Shown: one piece after another, positions 44,915 to 52,462 of the stretch
Layout: each line of letters opens with the position of its first letter
Numbering within the stretch: the first letter of the stretch is position 1
Assembly: GCF_003149185.1 (NCBI RefSeq)
Contig: NZ_QGDO01000002.1
Coordinates: forward strand, 620,001-684,000
Reading direction: 5' to 3'
DNA length: 64,000 nucleotides
Source of the DNA: Sediminitomix flava
GTDB taxonomy: Bacteria; Bacteroidota; Bacteroidia; Cytophagales; Flammeovirgaceae
Position numbers and translations under genes: made by a program
The notes under the pieces: generated by a model
Told to the model about the DNA's origin: nothing
What the model saw: only the letters and a program-made list of their open reading frames with translations
Databases searched by the model: none

Positions 44915-45532
44915 TTAACTATTAAGCGCATACATAATGATATTCACACCAAATCGAGTATTATCTACTGCTAGCCACCTCTTATTTCTGAAATCATAAT
45001 CCCATTCGCAGCCATAATCTTTATTGCTGTAAAGCACGCCAATTCGCCCATTAATGATAATCGCTTTTAGGTATTCGTGGACTAAATCATCTCCCCATCC
45101 ATTTAATTCTTGAGAAGTAGTTGGAGGACCATCTTCAAATTCAAAAAAGGATGTATAAATAGGATGTGTATTCGGGATTTTTACGAGTGCATCAGCACCA
45201 AAAATATCCGCCATCTGATTTTCAAAAGATTTAGCAAATAAGCCATCTATATCATGATTGCAATCGTCTGCGAATACAAAGCCTCCATTTTCTACATATT
45301 GCTTGAAGTTCTGTTTCTCTTGTGCATCAAACTGCACCAGTTTATGTCCGCTGATATAGCAAAAAGGAGAACTAAAGATTTTGGGACTTGATAAAGGGAC
45401 TACACGTTCTTGTTCCTCAATTGGAATATTGGTGTATTCTACCAAAGAGTTTAAAAGATTGGAAGGCATACGCTGGTCTGTGTTCCAATCTCCAGAATTG
45501 TATTGTAATCGTGTAAAAAAGAATTTGCTCAA
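44915..45532 (-). CDS. DUF4159 domain-containing protein
   Basis: 206 residues if translation starts at the TTG at 45532, giving MSKFFFTRLQYNSGDW, which fits the family N-terminus. A GTG at 45556 is possible but lies inside a terminator hairpin. Segments GDWNTDQRMPSNLLNSLVEYT, GGFVFADDCNHDIDGLFAKS and NSKDYGCEWDYDFRNKRW-like are characteristic of DUF4159, a flavodoxin/amidotransferase-like fold. No signal peptide. It belongs to the MoxR cluster. The lack of an ATG start and the hairpin upstream suggest weak or attenuated expression. Confidence 0.8.
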   Translation of the reverse strand: MSKFFFTRLQYNSGDWNTDQRMPSNLLNSLVEYTNIPIEEQERVVPLSSPKIFSSPFCYISGHKLVQFDAQEKQNFKQYVENGGFVFADDCNHDIDGLFAKSFENQMADIFGADALVKIPNTHPIYTSFFEFEDGPPTTSQELNGWGDDLVHEYLKAIIINGRIGVLYSNKDYGCEWDYDFRNKRWLAVDNTRFGVNIIMYALNS

Positions 45533-45548
45533 TGGTTTAGCTATTTTG

Positions 45549-45596
45549 AAACCCACTCTTAATCCCCTTTCGAAAAAGAGATTAACGAGTGGGTTT
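45549..45596 (-). terminator. Terminator/attenuator between pmbA and DUF4159 genes
   Basis: Stem AAACCCACTC (45549-45558) and GAGTGGGTTT (45587-45596), extended inside by TTAATC/GATTAA with one bulge. It ends the pmbA message and overlaps the first codons of the longest DUF4159 frame. Confidence 0.75.
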
Positions 45597-45609
45597 TATC
45601 ATACACTAA

Positions 45610-46926
45610 TTAGATAGCATCTGAAAGACTTGTAAATGTAAAGTCTCTGATCTTCATTGGAGGAATCATTTTCCCATCAAAACGAACAGGTTTACCCAAG
45701 TCTTCAATGTTATTCAACATGATTACTGGACTTTCATTGAAACGCATATTCTTAATAGGGAATTTGATCTTTCCATTCTCAATGTAGAAAGTTCCGTCAC
45801 GAGTTAGCCCTGTATAAAGTAACGTCTGAGGGTCTACCGAACGGATATACCACAAGCGAGTGACTAAGATACCTTTCTCAGTACTTTCGATCAGTTCTTG
45901 TGTAGACTTATCGCCACCTACCATAATCATGTTTGAAGGTCTTGGCATAGCGACTTCTCCATTTTTATCAGCCCAATAACGGCTTCTGAATAAGTTTTTC
46001 ACTACTCCATTCTCAACCCACATTGTTTTTTCACGAGGAAGACCATCGCCACTGATTGCTGAAGCAGGAACTTCTGGATGCCAAGGGTCAGAGTAAATCG
46101 TTACTCTTTCGTCGAACATCTTCTCTCCGATTTTAGTACCTCCACCTCTTTTAGACATAAAACTACGTCCTTCATCGGCAGAACGAGCACTCATATTGAA
46201 GCCCATATTTCTGATCAAATCAGCTGAAGCTGCTGGTTCAAGAATTACAGTGTATTTCCCTGGCTCAATCGCTTTTGCATTACGAGAATCTGTTGCTTTT
46301 TGTACCGCAATTGATGTAGCTTTTTCAATGTCAAACTTAGATACATCATTGAAATCACGACGAACCCAACCCGAACCTGTACCGTCTTTCGAACGGACAG
46401 TTAGTGTAAAGTCCATACTTGTAGATTCTTCGTAAGCGAAAAGTCCTTTAGAATTTGCTGATGCTTCAAAAGAAGCTTCATCTTCTAAGAAACCTGCTGC
46501 TACTAAATCATTTTTCTCCGCCATTGTGATACTTGTTTCAGCTACTTTTGCTCGGAATTCTGGGTTGATTTCCGCTGTAGCCTTTGTATACATTGGCGTT
46601 GGTTTATATTCATGAGGTCCTTCTAGAGGCATGTACTCAGGATTCTCTGGAGCAAGTTTTGCCAACTCCTCGGAACGCTCTACAACTCTTTTCAAGGATT
46701 CTTTATCCAATTCATTTGTTGTAGCTACTCCTGATTTCTTTCCATAAGTAGATCTTACAGCAAGTTCTAAATCTGATTTCATACCTGCAGTAGAAACCGT
46801 ATTTCTAGCATAACGGATATTTCCACTGTTGCTACCACCTAGTGTCACTTCACACTCATCGGCAGTAGAGAAGCTCAATACCTTGTCTAAGATGATTTTT
46901 GCTTCCTCTTTGGTTAATAATGCCAT
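45610..46926 (-). CDS. pmbA: TldD/PmbA family protein, PmbA-like subunit
   Basis: 438 residues, cytoplasmic by lack of a signal peptide. It contains the TldD/PmbA core (e.g. SKRGGGTKIGEKMFDERVTI, TGLTRDGTFYIENGKIKFP) but no HExxxH, which fits the regulatory PmbA half of the TldD/PmbA metalloprotease. In E. coli the complex processes microcin B17. The active subunit tldD lies 31 bases upstream. Its last bases precede the terminator-like hairpin before DUF4159. Confidence 0.88.
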   Translation of the reverse strand: MALLTKEEAKIILDKVLSFSTADECEVTLGGSNSGNIRYARNTVSTAGMKSDLELAVRSTYGKKSGVATTNELDKESLKRVVERSEELAKLAPENPEYMPLEGPHEYKPTPMYTKATAEINPEFRAKVAETSITMAEKNDLVAAGFLEDEASFEASANSKGLFAYEESTSMDFTLTVRSKDGTGSGWVRRDFNDVSKFDIEKATSIAVQKATDSRNAKAIEPGKYTVILEPAASADLIRNMGFNMSARSADEGRSFMSKRGGGTKIGEKMFDERVTIYSDPWHPEVPASAISGDGLPREKTMWVENGVVKNLFRSRYWADKNGEVAMPRPSNMIMVGGDKSTQELIESTEKGILVTRLWYIRSVDPQTLLYTGLTRDGTFYIENGKIKFPIKNMRFNESPVIMLNNIEDLGKPVRFDGKMIPPMKIRDFTFTSLSDAI

Positions 46927-46957
46927 GTTACTTTGTTCTTTAAGAGTGATCGATCAA

Positions 46958-48595
46958 TTAGATTTTACGGCCAGTGTTAATCACATTGATACCGTTGAAA
47001 CGTGTAGTAGAACTACCGTGAGAAACCGCAGAAACTTGCGAAGGCTGTCCTTTTCCGTCAAAGAATGAGCCAAATAAACGGTAATCATCAGCGTCACAAA
47101 TCTTCGCACATGAGTTCCAGAACTCTTGCGTATTTGATTGGTAAGCTACATCCTTCAACATTCCTGTGATTTCACCATTCTTAATTTCCATAAACACTGT
47201 TCCTCCAAACTGGAAGTTGTAGCGTTGTTGGTCAATTGAGAATGATCCTCTACCTGCAATGTAGATTCCTTTTTCTACATCTTTGATCATGTCTTGAACA
47301 GAGTACTTTTCTTTACCTGGCTGTAAAGAAACGTTTGGCATACGTTGGAACTGAACTGTGTCCCAACCATCGGCATAACAACAGCCATGAGAAGCTTCTT
47401 CTCCTAGCATATGTGCTTGGTCACGGATAGCTTGGTAATTCACCAATGTTCCGTCTTTCACCAAGTGCCACTCTTTTGTTTTTACACCTTCGTCATCATA
47501 ACCGACTGCTCCCAAAGATCCTTTTTGAGTTTTATCAGCTACAAGATTTACGATGTCTGATCCGTATTTGAAGTTCTTTGATTCCCACTTATCAAGTGTC
47601 GCGAAACTTGTCCCCGCATAGTTGGCTTCATAGCCTAATACACGGTCAAGCTCTAGTGGGTGACCAACTGATTCGTGAATAGTCAGTCCTAAGTGATTTG
47701 GCTCTAGCACCAAATCGTACTTTCCTGGTTCTACTGATTTTGCAGATAGCATTTCTTTTACTTGCTTTCCTGCAATGGCAGCATCTTCCACCATATCATA
47801 CGAATTTCTGTAAAGACGAAGACCTGCTGGACCATCTACCTTTTCAGAATCTAGTCCATCCAAATACTCAAATCCCATTCCCATCGGTGCAGAAAGTGCT
47901 TGACGAGATTTGAATTTACCTGTATTTTGATCTACACCTGTTGCTGTGAATGTTGGCCAAACACGGTGTACATCTTGATCGATGTAAGAACCTTCTGTAG
48001 AAGCAAAGTACTTTTGCTCATTTACAAAAAATAAAGCAGAAGAAACAAACTTAGCCCCATTGTCCATGGCTGCAGAGTTTGCATTCAGTAATAAATCTAC
48101 TTTGTCTTTGATTGGAGTTTCGAAAGCATTCTTTTCGATTGGTGCTTTCCAAGCTACTTGTCCGTAGCCTTCTTGTGGAACAAGATTTACAGGTTCTTTT
48201 TGGATACGAGAGTTTGCTTTTGCTATTGCTACGGCTTGTCTTGTAGCCTCTCTGATACCTCTTTCAGTTACATCATTAGTAGAAGCAAATCCCCAAGTAC
48301 CATTGGCAATTACACGAACACCAATACCAAAAGATTCTGTGTTAACGATGTTCTGAACTTTCTTTTCGCGAGTAAATAGAAATTGGTTTAGGTAACGTCC
48401 TATACGTACATCGGCATAGGAAGCGCCATTACTAGTTGCAGTGTCAAGGGCAACATCTGATAAATGTTTTTTCACTGAATCTGCAACGGGGTCTTTGATC
48501 ACATCAGTTGGGACAGCATTACCAATAATCGGCACCGATAGCGCTGTTCCACCTAATCCAAGACCCGCTAATTGAATAAAGTTTCGTCTTTTCAA
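46958..48595 (-). CDS. tldD: TldD-type metalloprotease with Tat signal
   Basis: 545 residues. The N-terminus MKRRNFIQLAGLGLGG with a twin-Arg and following hydrophobic stretch is a Tat-type export signal. The zinc motif HESVGH is at 307-312 in LGLTIHESVGHPLELDR. TldD acts with PmbA as an endopeptidase on small or partly unfolded peptides. Export of TldD while its PmbA partner lacks a signal would keep them apart, unless the pair hitchhikes; see findings. First gene of the tldD-pmbA-DUF4159-moxR run. Confidence 0.9.
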   Translation of the reverse strand: MKRRNFIQLAGLGLGGTALSVPIIGNAVPTDVIKDPVADSVKKHLSDVALDTATSNGASYADVRIGRYLNQFLFTREKKVQNIVNTESFGIGVRVIANGTWGFASTNDVTERGIREATRQAVAIAKANSRIQKEPVNLVPQEGYGQVAWKAPIEKNAFETPIKDKVDLLLNANSAAMDNGAKFVSSALFFVNEQKYFASTEGSYIDQDVHRVWPTFTATGVDQNTGKFKSRQALSAPMGMGFEYLDGLDSEKVDGPAGLRLYRNSYDMVEDAAIAGKQVKEMLSAKSVEPGKYDLVLEPNHLGLTIHESVGHPLELDRVLGYEANYAGTSFATLDKWESKNFKYGSDIVNLVADKTQKGSLGAVGYDDEGVKTKEWHLVKDGTLVNYQAIRDQAHMLGEEASHGCCYADGWDTVQFQRMPNVSLQPGKEKYSVQDMIKDVEKGIYIAGRGSFSIDQQRYNFQFGGTVFMEIKNGEITGMLKDVAYQSNTQEFWNSCAKICDADDYRLFGSFFDGKGQPSQVSAVSHGSSTTRFNGINVINTGRKI

Positions 48596-48714
48596 AATTG
48601 AATTGGTTATAGTTCAAAAACGAGTATCAACAGTATTTTATAGGGTCACTGAATAATAGCACAGTAATATTTAACGGGTATGTTGACACTTGTAAAATAT
48701 AAATAAGATACGAT

Positions 48715-48751
48715 AAAATAGAAAAAACAAGGTAAAACCTTGTTCTATTTT
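48715..48751 (-). terminator. Terminator after the YceI-like gene
   Basis: Outer stem AAAATAG (48715-48721) and CTATTTT (48745-48751), inner stem AACAAGG (48726-48732) and CCTTGTT (48738-48744), with four unpaired A on one side. Downstream of the 48808-49443 gene. Confidence 0.65.
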
Positions 48752-48807
48752 AAAGTACTTAACTTTTCCTTAACTCTTTTGAAGACGATTCTATTATCCC
48801 TTTTCAG

Positions 48808-49443
48808 CTAGTCATTTAGCTCTAATTTCCCTTTCAAATCTATCATAATATCAACCTCATCTTGCACGACAACCATTCCCATCATTTTTTTAGGAGGGAT
48901 TAATCCAAAATCTCGGATATTGATTTGTTGTGTAGAAGTAAAATGAAAACTTCTATTCTGAACTTCTGCCGGTTCTATATCAAAAGTATATTCTTTTTTA
49001 ACTCCAGCTATGTCTAAGCTAATTTTCAGTTTAATGATCTCCGCTTTTTGATCCTCATTTCTATGCCAACCAATTTGCTTAAAGTCTACAGAAATCTGAG
49101 GGTAATCTTTATACTTCAACATTTTGTAGAAGTCTTTATCCATGATAAAGTTTCCACTCTTGAAGTGATTTACTTTTAATTGAAGCGATGAGTTTGTTAG
49201 ATCTAGTATTTCATGTTGTAAGCGCCCTTTCGTCTCGATTTTTTCAGCGTGGTCGCCCTTGTATTCAAATAAGAATGGAATTTTCTTATCTCCTCCAGCT
49301 ACGGTAGAATATCCTGTGACTTCAAAATTACTTTCTAAAATTAAAGTACACTCTCTTACATTTTTTTCTTTATCCGCTTGCGCGAACAGATATGATGAAT
49401 AGCTTAATAATAAGGTTATAAGAATAAGATGATACTTTTTCAT
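48808..49443 (-). CDS. YceI-like exported protein
   Basis: 211 residues. A signal peptide (to about 21, ending LFAQ) is followed by a lipocalin-like YceI beta-barrel: LQLKVNHFKSGNFIMDKDFYKMLKYKDYPQIS and HFTSTQQINIRDFGLIPPKK. YceI proteins bind amphipathic or isoprenoid molecules in the periplasm. A second YceI gene lies beyond the porin gene upstream, so the three genes form a set. Ligand unknown. Confidence 0.85.
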   Translation of the reverse strand: MKKYHLILITLLLSYSSYLFAQADKEKNVRECTLILESNFEVTGYSTVAGGDKKIPFLFEYKGDHAEKIETKGRLQHEILDLTNSSLQLKVNHFKSGNFIMDKDFYKMLKYKDYPQISVDFKQIGWHRNEDQKAEIIKLKISLDIAGVKKEYTFDIEPAEVQNRSFHFTSTQQINIRDFGLIPPKKMMGMVVVQDEVDIMIDLKGKLELND

Positions 49444-49480
49444 ATATTCCTTTTTTAATGATCTGACAAGCTATAAAAGG

Positions 49481-49516
49481 AAAAGGCTAGAAGAAGAGTT
49501 TCTTCCCTAGCCTTTT
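49481..49516. terminator. Terminator between YceI-like and porin-like genes
   Basis: Stem AAAAGGCTAG (49481-49490) and CTAGCCTTTT (49507-49516) with an inner AAGAA/TTCTT pair and a CC bulge. It lies downstream of the porin gene on the minus strand. Confidence 0.85.
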
Positions 49517-49556
49517 TCTATATATTATTCACTTTATTTAAGTGATTTGTGATTCC

Positions 49557-50954
49557 TTAGAATGCGATAACTGCCTCTACGTTTACGCCGTTGAACTTCG
49601 CAGCATTGAATTGCTCACCCAAAGCTTTGTAAGTCTCATCTTTGTACTGTTGGTTAACATATTCAGCTTTCACCAAAATATTTTTAGTCATGAACCAACC
49701 ACCACCAACGTTCACTCTTTGGATATTGATGTCAGCAGAATCTTCGTTCAAGTTACCAGTCACAGTGTTGTAACGAGCACCTACATAGAACTTCTCATTT
49801 TGTCCGAAACGGTAAAGTAAATCAGCTCCGAATTGGCTTAGTGCACCACCGTTTTCAACTTGACGTCCACCTAATAATTTACCTTCAGTTTCTCTAGACC
49901 ATTGTCTGTCGTAAGTACCGAAGAACTCAAGACCTTTATATTTAACGAATGGGTTAATTGTAACAGCTGTCAATTCATAGAAAGAGTGGTTCATACGACC
50001 TGACCAGTCTCCACCGCCTTGAACTCCACCATCTTCATTGTAATAAGACATTACACTGTAGTAACGACCACCTGCTCTATCACCTGAATAAAGGTAAGCT
50101 CTTGCATCACCAAATGAGTGATAAACAGATCCTGTTAAACGAACTCTCAAGTCTTCATTGATTTGCTTGTCGAAACCAGCTTTACCATACAATGAAGGCG
50201 CAGCACCTTCCAACTCCATAGTTGTTTGATTCAATTTACCATTTGAAACACCAATCATTGCTAATGCACCTGTTTCGTGTCTATAAAGGATCTCCATACC
50301 TAGCTCAGTAGTGAAGGCATCCATCAAATAGTTACCAACGAATGGGTTGTAAATTGCATTACCACCATCTGATCTTCTGAAGTGAGAATCACCATAGTTG
50401 ATTTCCATCAAACCTGCTTTAATTGTAACATTTTTCATAATGTTATCAAGCATTGGCGAGTTCAAGAATGGAAGTGCATCTAATTGTAAGTAACCACCTT
50501 TTACGTTTGCCTCAACATGGTGACGAGTAGAAAGGTAAGTTTCCAATTTCATTGTCACACCAGGAGCGAAAGCTACATCAATATTGAAATTAGCTTGAGG
50601 TAAGTTAAAGTCTTGTCCAAGAGGAGTTAAAGAATACTGAGCTGGTGCTCCAGTTTCTGTTTGTACTCCATTATAGTAGTTTTCTTGAGTCATTCCTTGG
50701 AACATCATGTTGAAGTTACCTCCTACACGAACTTTAATTCCATCAAACTCAGAAAGGTCTGACTTTGGTGCTTCAAAAACGTTGATTCCGTTTTGATTGT
50801 TTTCTCTCAAGCCAGAGAAAGCTTTTCTATTTTCTTCTTTTCTTTCCTCTTTAATTTCTTTTTTGATTTGCTCTTTTTCTTCTTCTGAAATATTTTGAGC
50901 AAATGCTGATAATGATAAGCCCGCTGCCAAGGCAGTGATAAATAATTTTTTCAT
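49557..50954 (-). CDS. Porin-like outer-membrane protein
   Basis: 465 residues. Signal peptide (to about 19, SLSAFAQ) is followed by a Lys/Glu-rich coiled region (about 23-48) and then a beta-barrel with many aromatic-ended strands (e.g. MTKNILVKAEYVNQQYKDE, ending NGVNVEAVIAF, terminal Phe). The coiled segment before the barrel recalls trimeric porins. It is flanked by two YceI genes. Substrate unknown; family not named. Confidence 0.75.
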   Translation of the reverse strand: MKKLFITALAAGLSLSAFAQNISEEEKEQIKKEIKEERKEENRKAFSGLRENNQNGINVFEAPKSDLSEFDGIKVRVGGNFNMMFQGMTQENYYNGVQTETGAPAQYSLTPLGQDFNLPQANFNIDVAFAPGVTMKLETYLSTRHHVEANVKGGYLQLDALPFLNSPMLDNIMKNVTIKAGLMEINYGDSHFRRSDGGNAIYNPFVGNYLMDAFTTELGMEILYRHETGALAMIGVSNGKLNQTTMELEGAAPSLYGKAGFDKQINEDLRVRLTGSVYHSFGDARAYLYSGDRAGGRYYSVMSYYNEDGGVQGGGDWSGRMNHSFYELTAVTINPFVKYKGLEFFGTYDRQWSRETEGKLLGGRQVENGGALSQFGADLLYRFGQNEKFYVGARYNTVTGNLNEDSADINIQRVNVGGGWFMTKNILVKAEYVNQQYKDETYKALGEQFNAAKFNGVNVEAVIAF

Positions 50955-50998
50955 GTTATTTGTTTGTTTGTAGTGGTAGTGTAAATGCTTAATTGGTA

Positions 50999-51556
50999 TT
51001 ATTTAGCTGTGAATTCGTAAACAATTGTTACTTCCTCTCCTGTTGTGATTGCACCGAACATCGCTGTAGGCGGCTCCACTTCATATTGAGTCATATTCAG
51101 AGTGTATTCACCTTTAAAAGTCACTTCCTCACCCGATACGTCAGCAGTGGCTTTCAAGACAACATCCTTAGTAGCTCCTGCAATAGTCAACTGACCATTT
51201 ACAGTCACTTCATTTCCTTGAATTCCTTCAAGAGATGTCATATGGAATACGATTTCTTTGTTTTTCTTAGTTTTAAGAGCAGAGTAAACATTCTTGTCCA
51301 TTGAACCCTTACCGCTTTTTAAGCTTTCCGCTTCTACGTTGAAAGAAAGAGCTGTAAGGTTTTGAAGAGCGTTATCTGCAACTTCTACTTCTGCAGAGAA
51401 GTTTGCTTTCTCAGATACACACTCCCAGTCATGAACTGAAGATGTTCCTTTTACTACTACTTTTGTATTTTCATTGGAAATTTGAACAGTTGCTTGAGCC
51501 ATTGCTAAGCTCGCTGTTAATATCATGAGTGAAATTACGTGGATAATCTTATTCAT
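50999..51556 (-). CDS. YceI family protein
   Basis: 185 residues. Signal peptide (to about 20, SLAMAQ) then a full YceI domain: VKGTSSVHDWECVSEKANFS, VEAESLKSGKGSMDKNVYSA and GQLTIAGATKDVVLKATADV. It should bind a lipid or isoprenoid in the periplasm. First gene of the YceI-porin-YceI set; 44 bases separate it from the porin gene. Confidence 0.9.
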   Translation of the reverse strand: MNKIIHVISLMILTASLAMAQATVQISNENTKVVVKGTSSVHDWECVSEKANFSAEVEVADNALQNLTALSFNVEAESLKSGKGSMDKNVYSALKTKKNKEIVFHMTSLEGIQGNEVTVNGQLTIAGATKDVVLKATADVSGEEVTFKGEYTLNMTQYEVEPPTAMFGAITTGEEVTIVYEFTAK

Positions 51557-51725
51557 AATTGTAATAAAAGTTTGTTTGTGATATTGTTCGTTGTTTGTTT
51601 GTATAGCAAATATCTTTCATGACACACTTTCTAACAGTGACCTTTATAGAGCAAAAAGGTGACGAACATCACGATTATCAGCAAAACCGTCCAGAATACA
51701 CTTAGAAGGACTATTGAGCAAAAAA

Positions 51726-51761
51726 AAAGCGATGAATCTTCTTCAAAAGATTCATCGCTTT
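51726..51761. terminator. Terminator after rimM
   Basis: Perfect 15-bp stem AAAGCGATGAATCTT (51726-51740) and AAGATTCATCGCTTT (51747-51761), 6-base loop, preceded by an A-tract that is the T-run on the minus strand. Confidence 0.92.
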
Positions 51762-51792
51762 AGTGTTTATTAACAAACTACTATTATAAATT

Positions 51793-52320
51793 CTATGCGT
51801 CTTTATACAAATCAATCAAACCTTCAGGTAAACTGACATAGATTTCATTCTTTTCACGCTCAATTCCTTTTACCAAGTCATCATGGATAGGTACAAGAAC
51901 CTCTACTCCATTATGATCTATTGCCAAAATATCTTGTGGTCCGCCTGTGTAAACTGCTTTTACAGTTCCTATTTCGCCTTCTTTTTCATCTATACAAGTG
52001 AAACCTGTGATTTCGTGATAATAGAACTGACCTTCTTCTAACTCTGGCAATACATCCAAAGGAAGGTAAAGCTTACAGCCTCTCAATTTTTCTGCATCTT
52101 CAATCGTTTCTACATCTTCAAATTTGATGATAAAACGATTTCGGTGAAATGTCAGTGTTTCTACAAAATAAGGAACAAGTTGTCTGTTCACCTCCAAAAA
52201 TACAGAATCTAACTCTGCATAATCTTCTGGGCTATCAACATCAAGCATTACTGCCACTTCGCCAGCTAGGGCGTGTGGTCTTGTGATATATCCTAATTCG
52301 TAACAGTCTTCTTTTCTCAT
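51793..52320 (-). CDS. rimM: Ribosome maturation factor RimM
   Basis: 175 residues from the ATG at 52320 (MRKEDCYELGYITRPHALAGEVAVML). RimM N-domain (to about 90) plus PRC-barrel (about 95-170, with YTGGPQDILAIDHNGVEVLV). It assists 30S assembly, at helices 31 and 33 of 16S rRNA near S19. A longer frame from 52368 would begin within the terminator of the upstream gene. The usual upstream partner rpsP is not here. Confidence 0.93.
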   Translation of the reverse strand: MRKEDCYELGYITRPHALAGEVAVMLDVDSPEDYAELDSVFLEVNRQLVPYFVETLTFHRNRFIIKFEDVETIEDAEKLRGCKLYLPLDVLPELEEGQFYYHEITGFTCIDEKEGEIGTVKAVYTGGPQDILAIDHNGVEVLVPIHDDLVKGIEREKNEIYVSLPEGLIDLYKDA

Positions 52321-52359
52321 ATTCTCAAGTTCTGGAGGCTCAAACACCTCAAAGAAAAA

Positions 52360-52405
52360 CCCTTTCAAAGATAATTCTGAACTACAAAGTTCTTCTCTGA
52401 AAGGG
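52360..52405 (-). terminator. Terminator of the heme-lyase gene
   Basis: Stem CCCTTTCA (52360-52367) and TGAAAGGG (52398-52405) with further partial pairing inside; on the minus strand the stem is followed by TTTTTCTTTG. It lies between the CcmF-like gene and rimM. Confidence 0.75.
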
Positions 52406-52462
52406 GATTTTCAAAATTTAGGTTCTTTCTATTTATTTATAATAAGAAATTAGAAAGATCTT

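Noticed and set aside
52321-52368. Upstream start for RimM
   Set aside because: The extra codons lie in the terminator hairpin region and do not match the RimM family.
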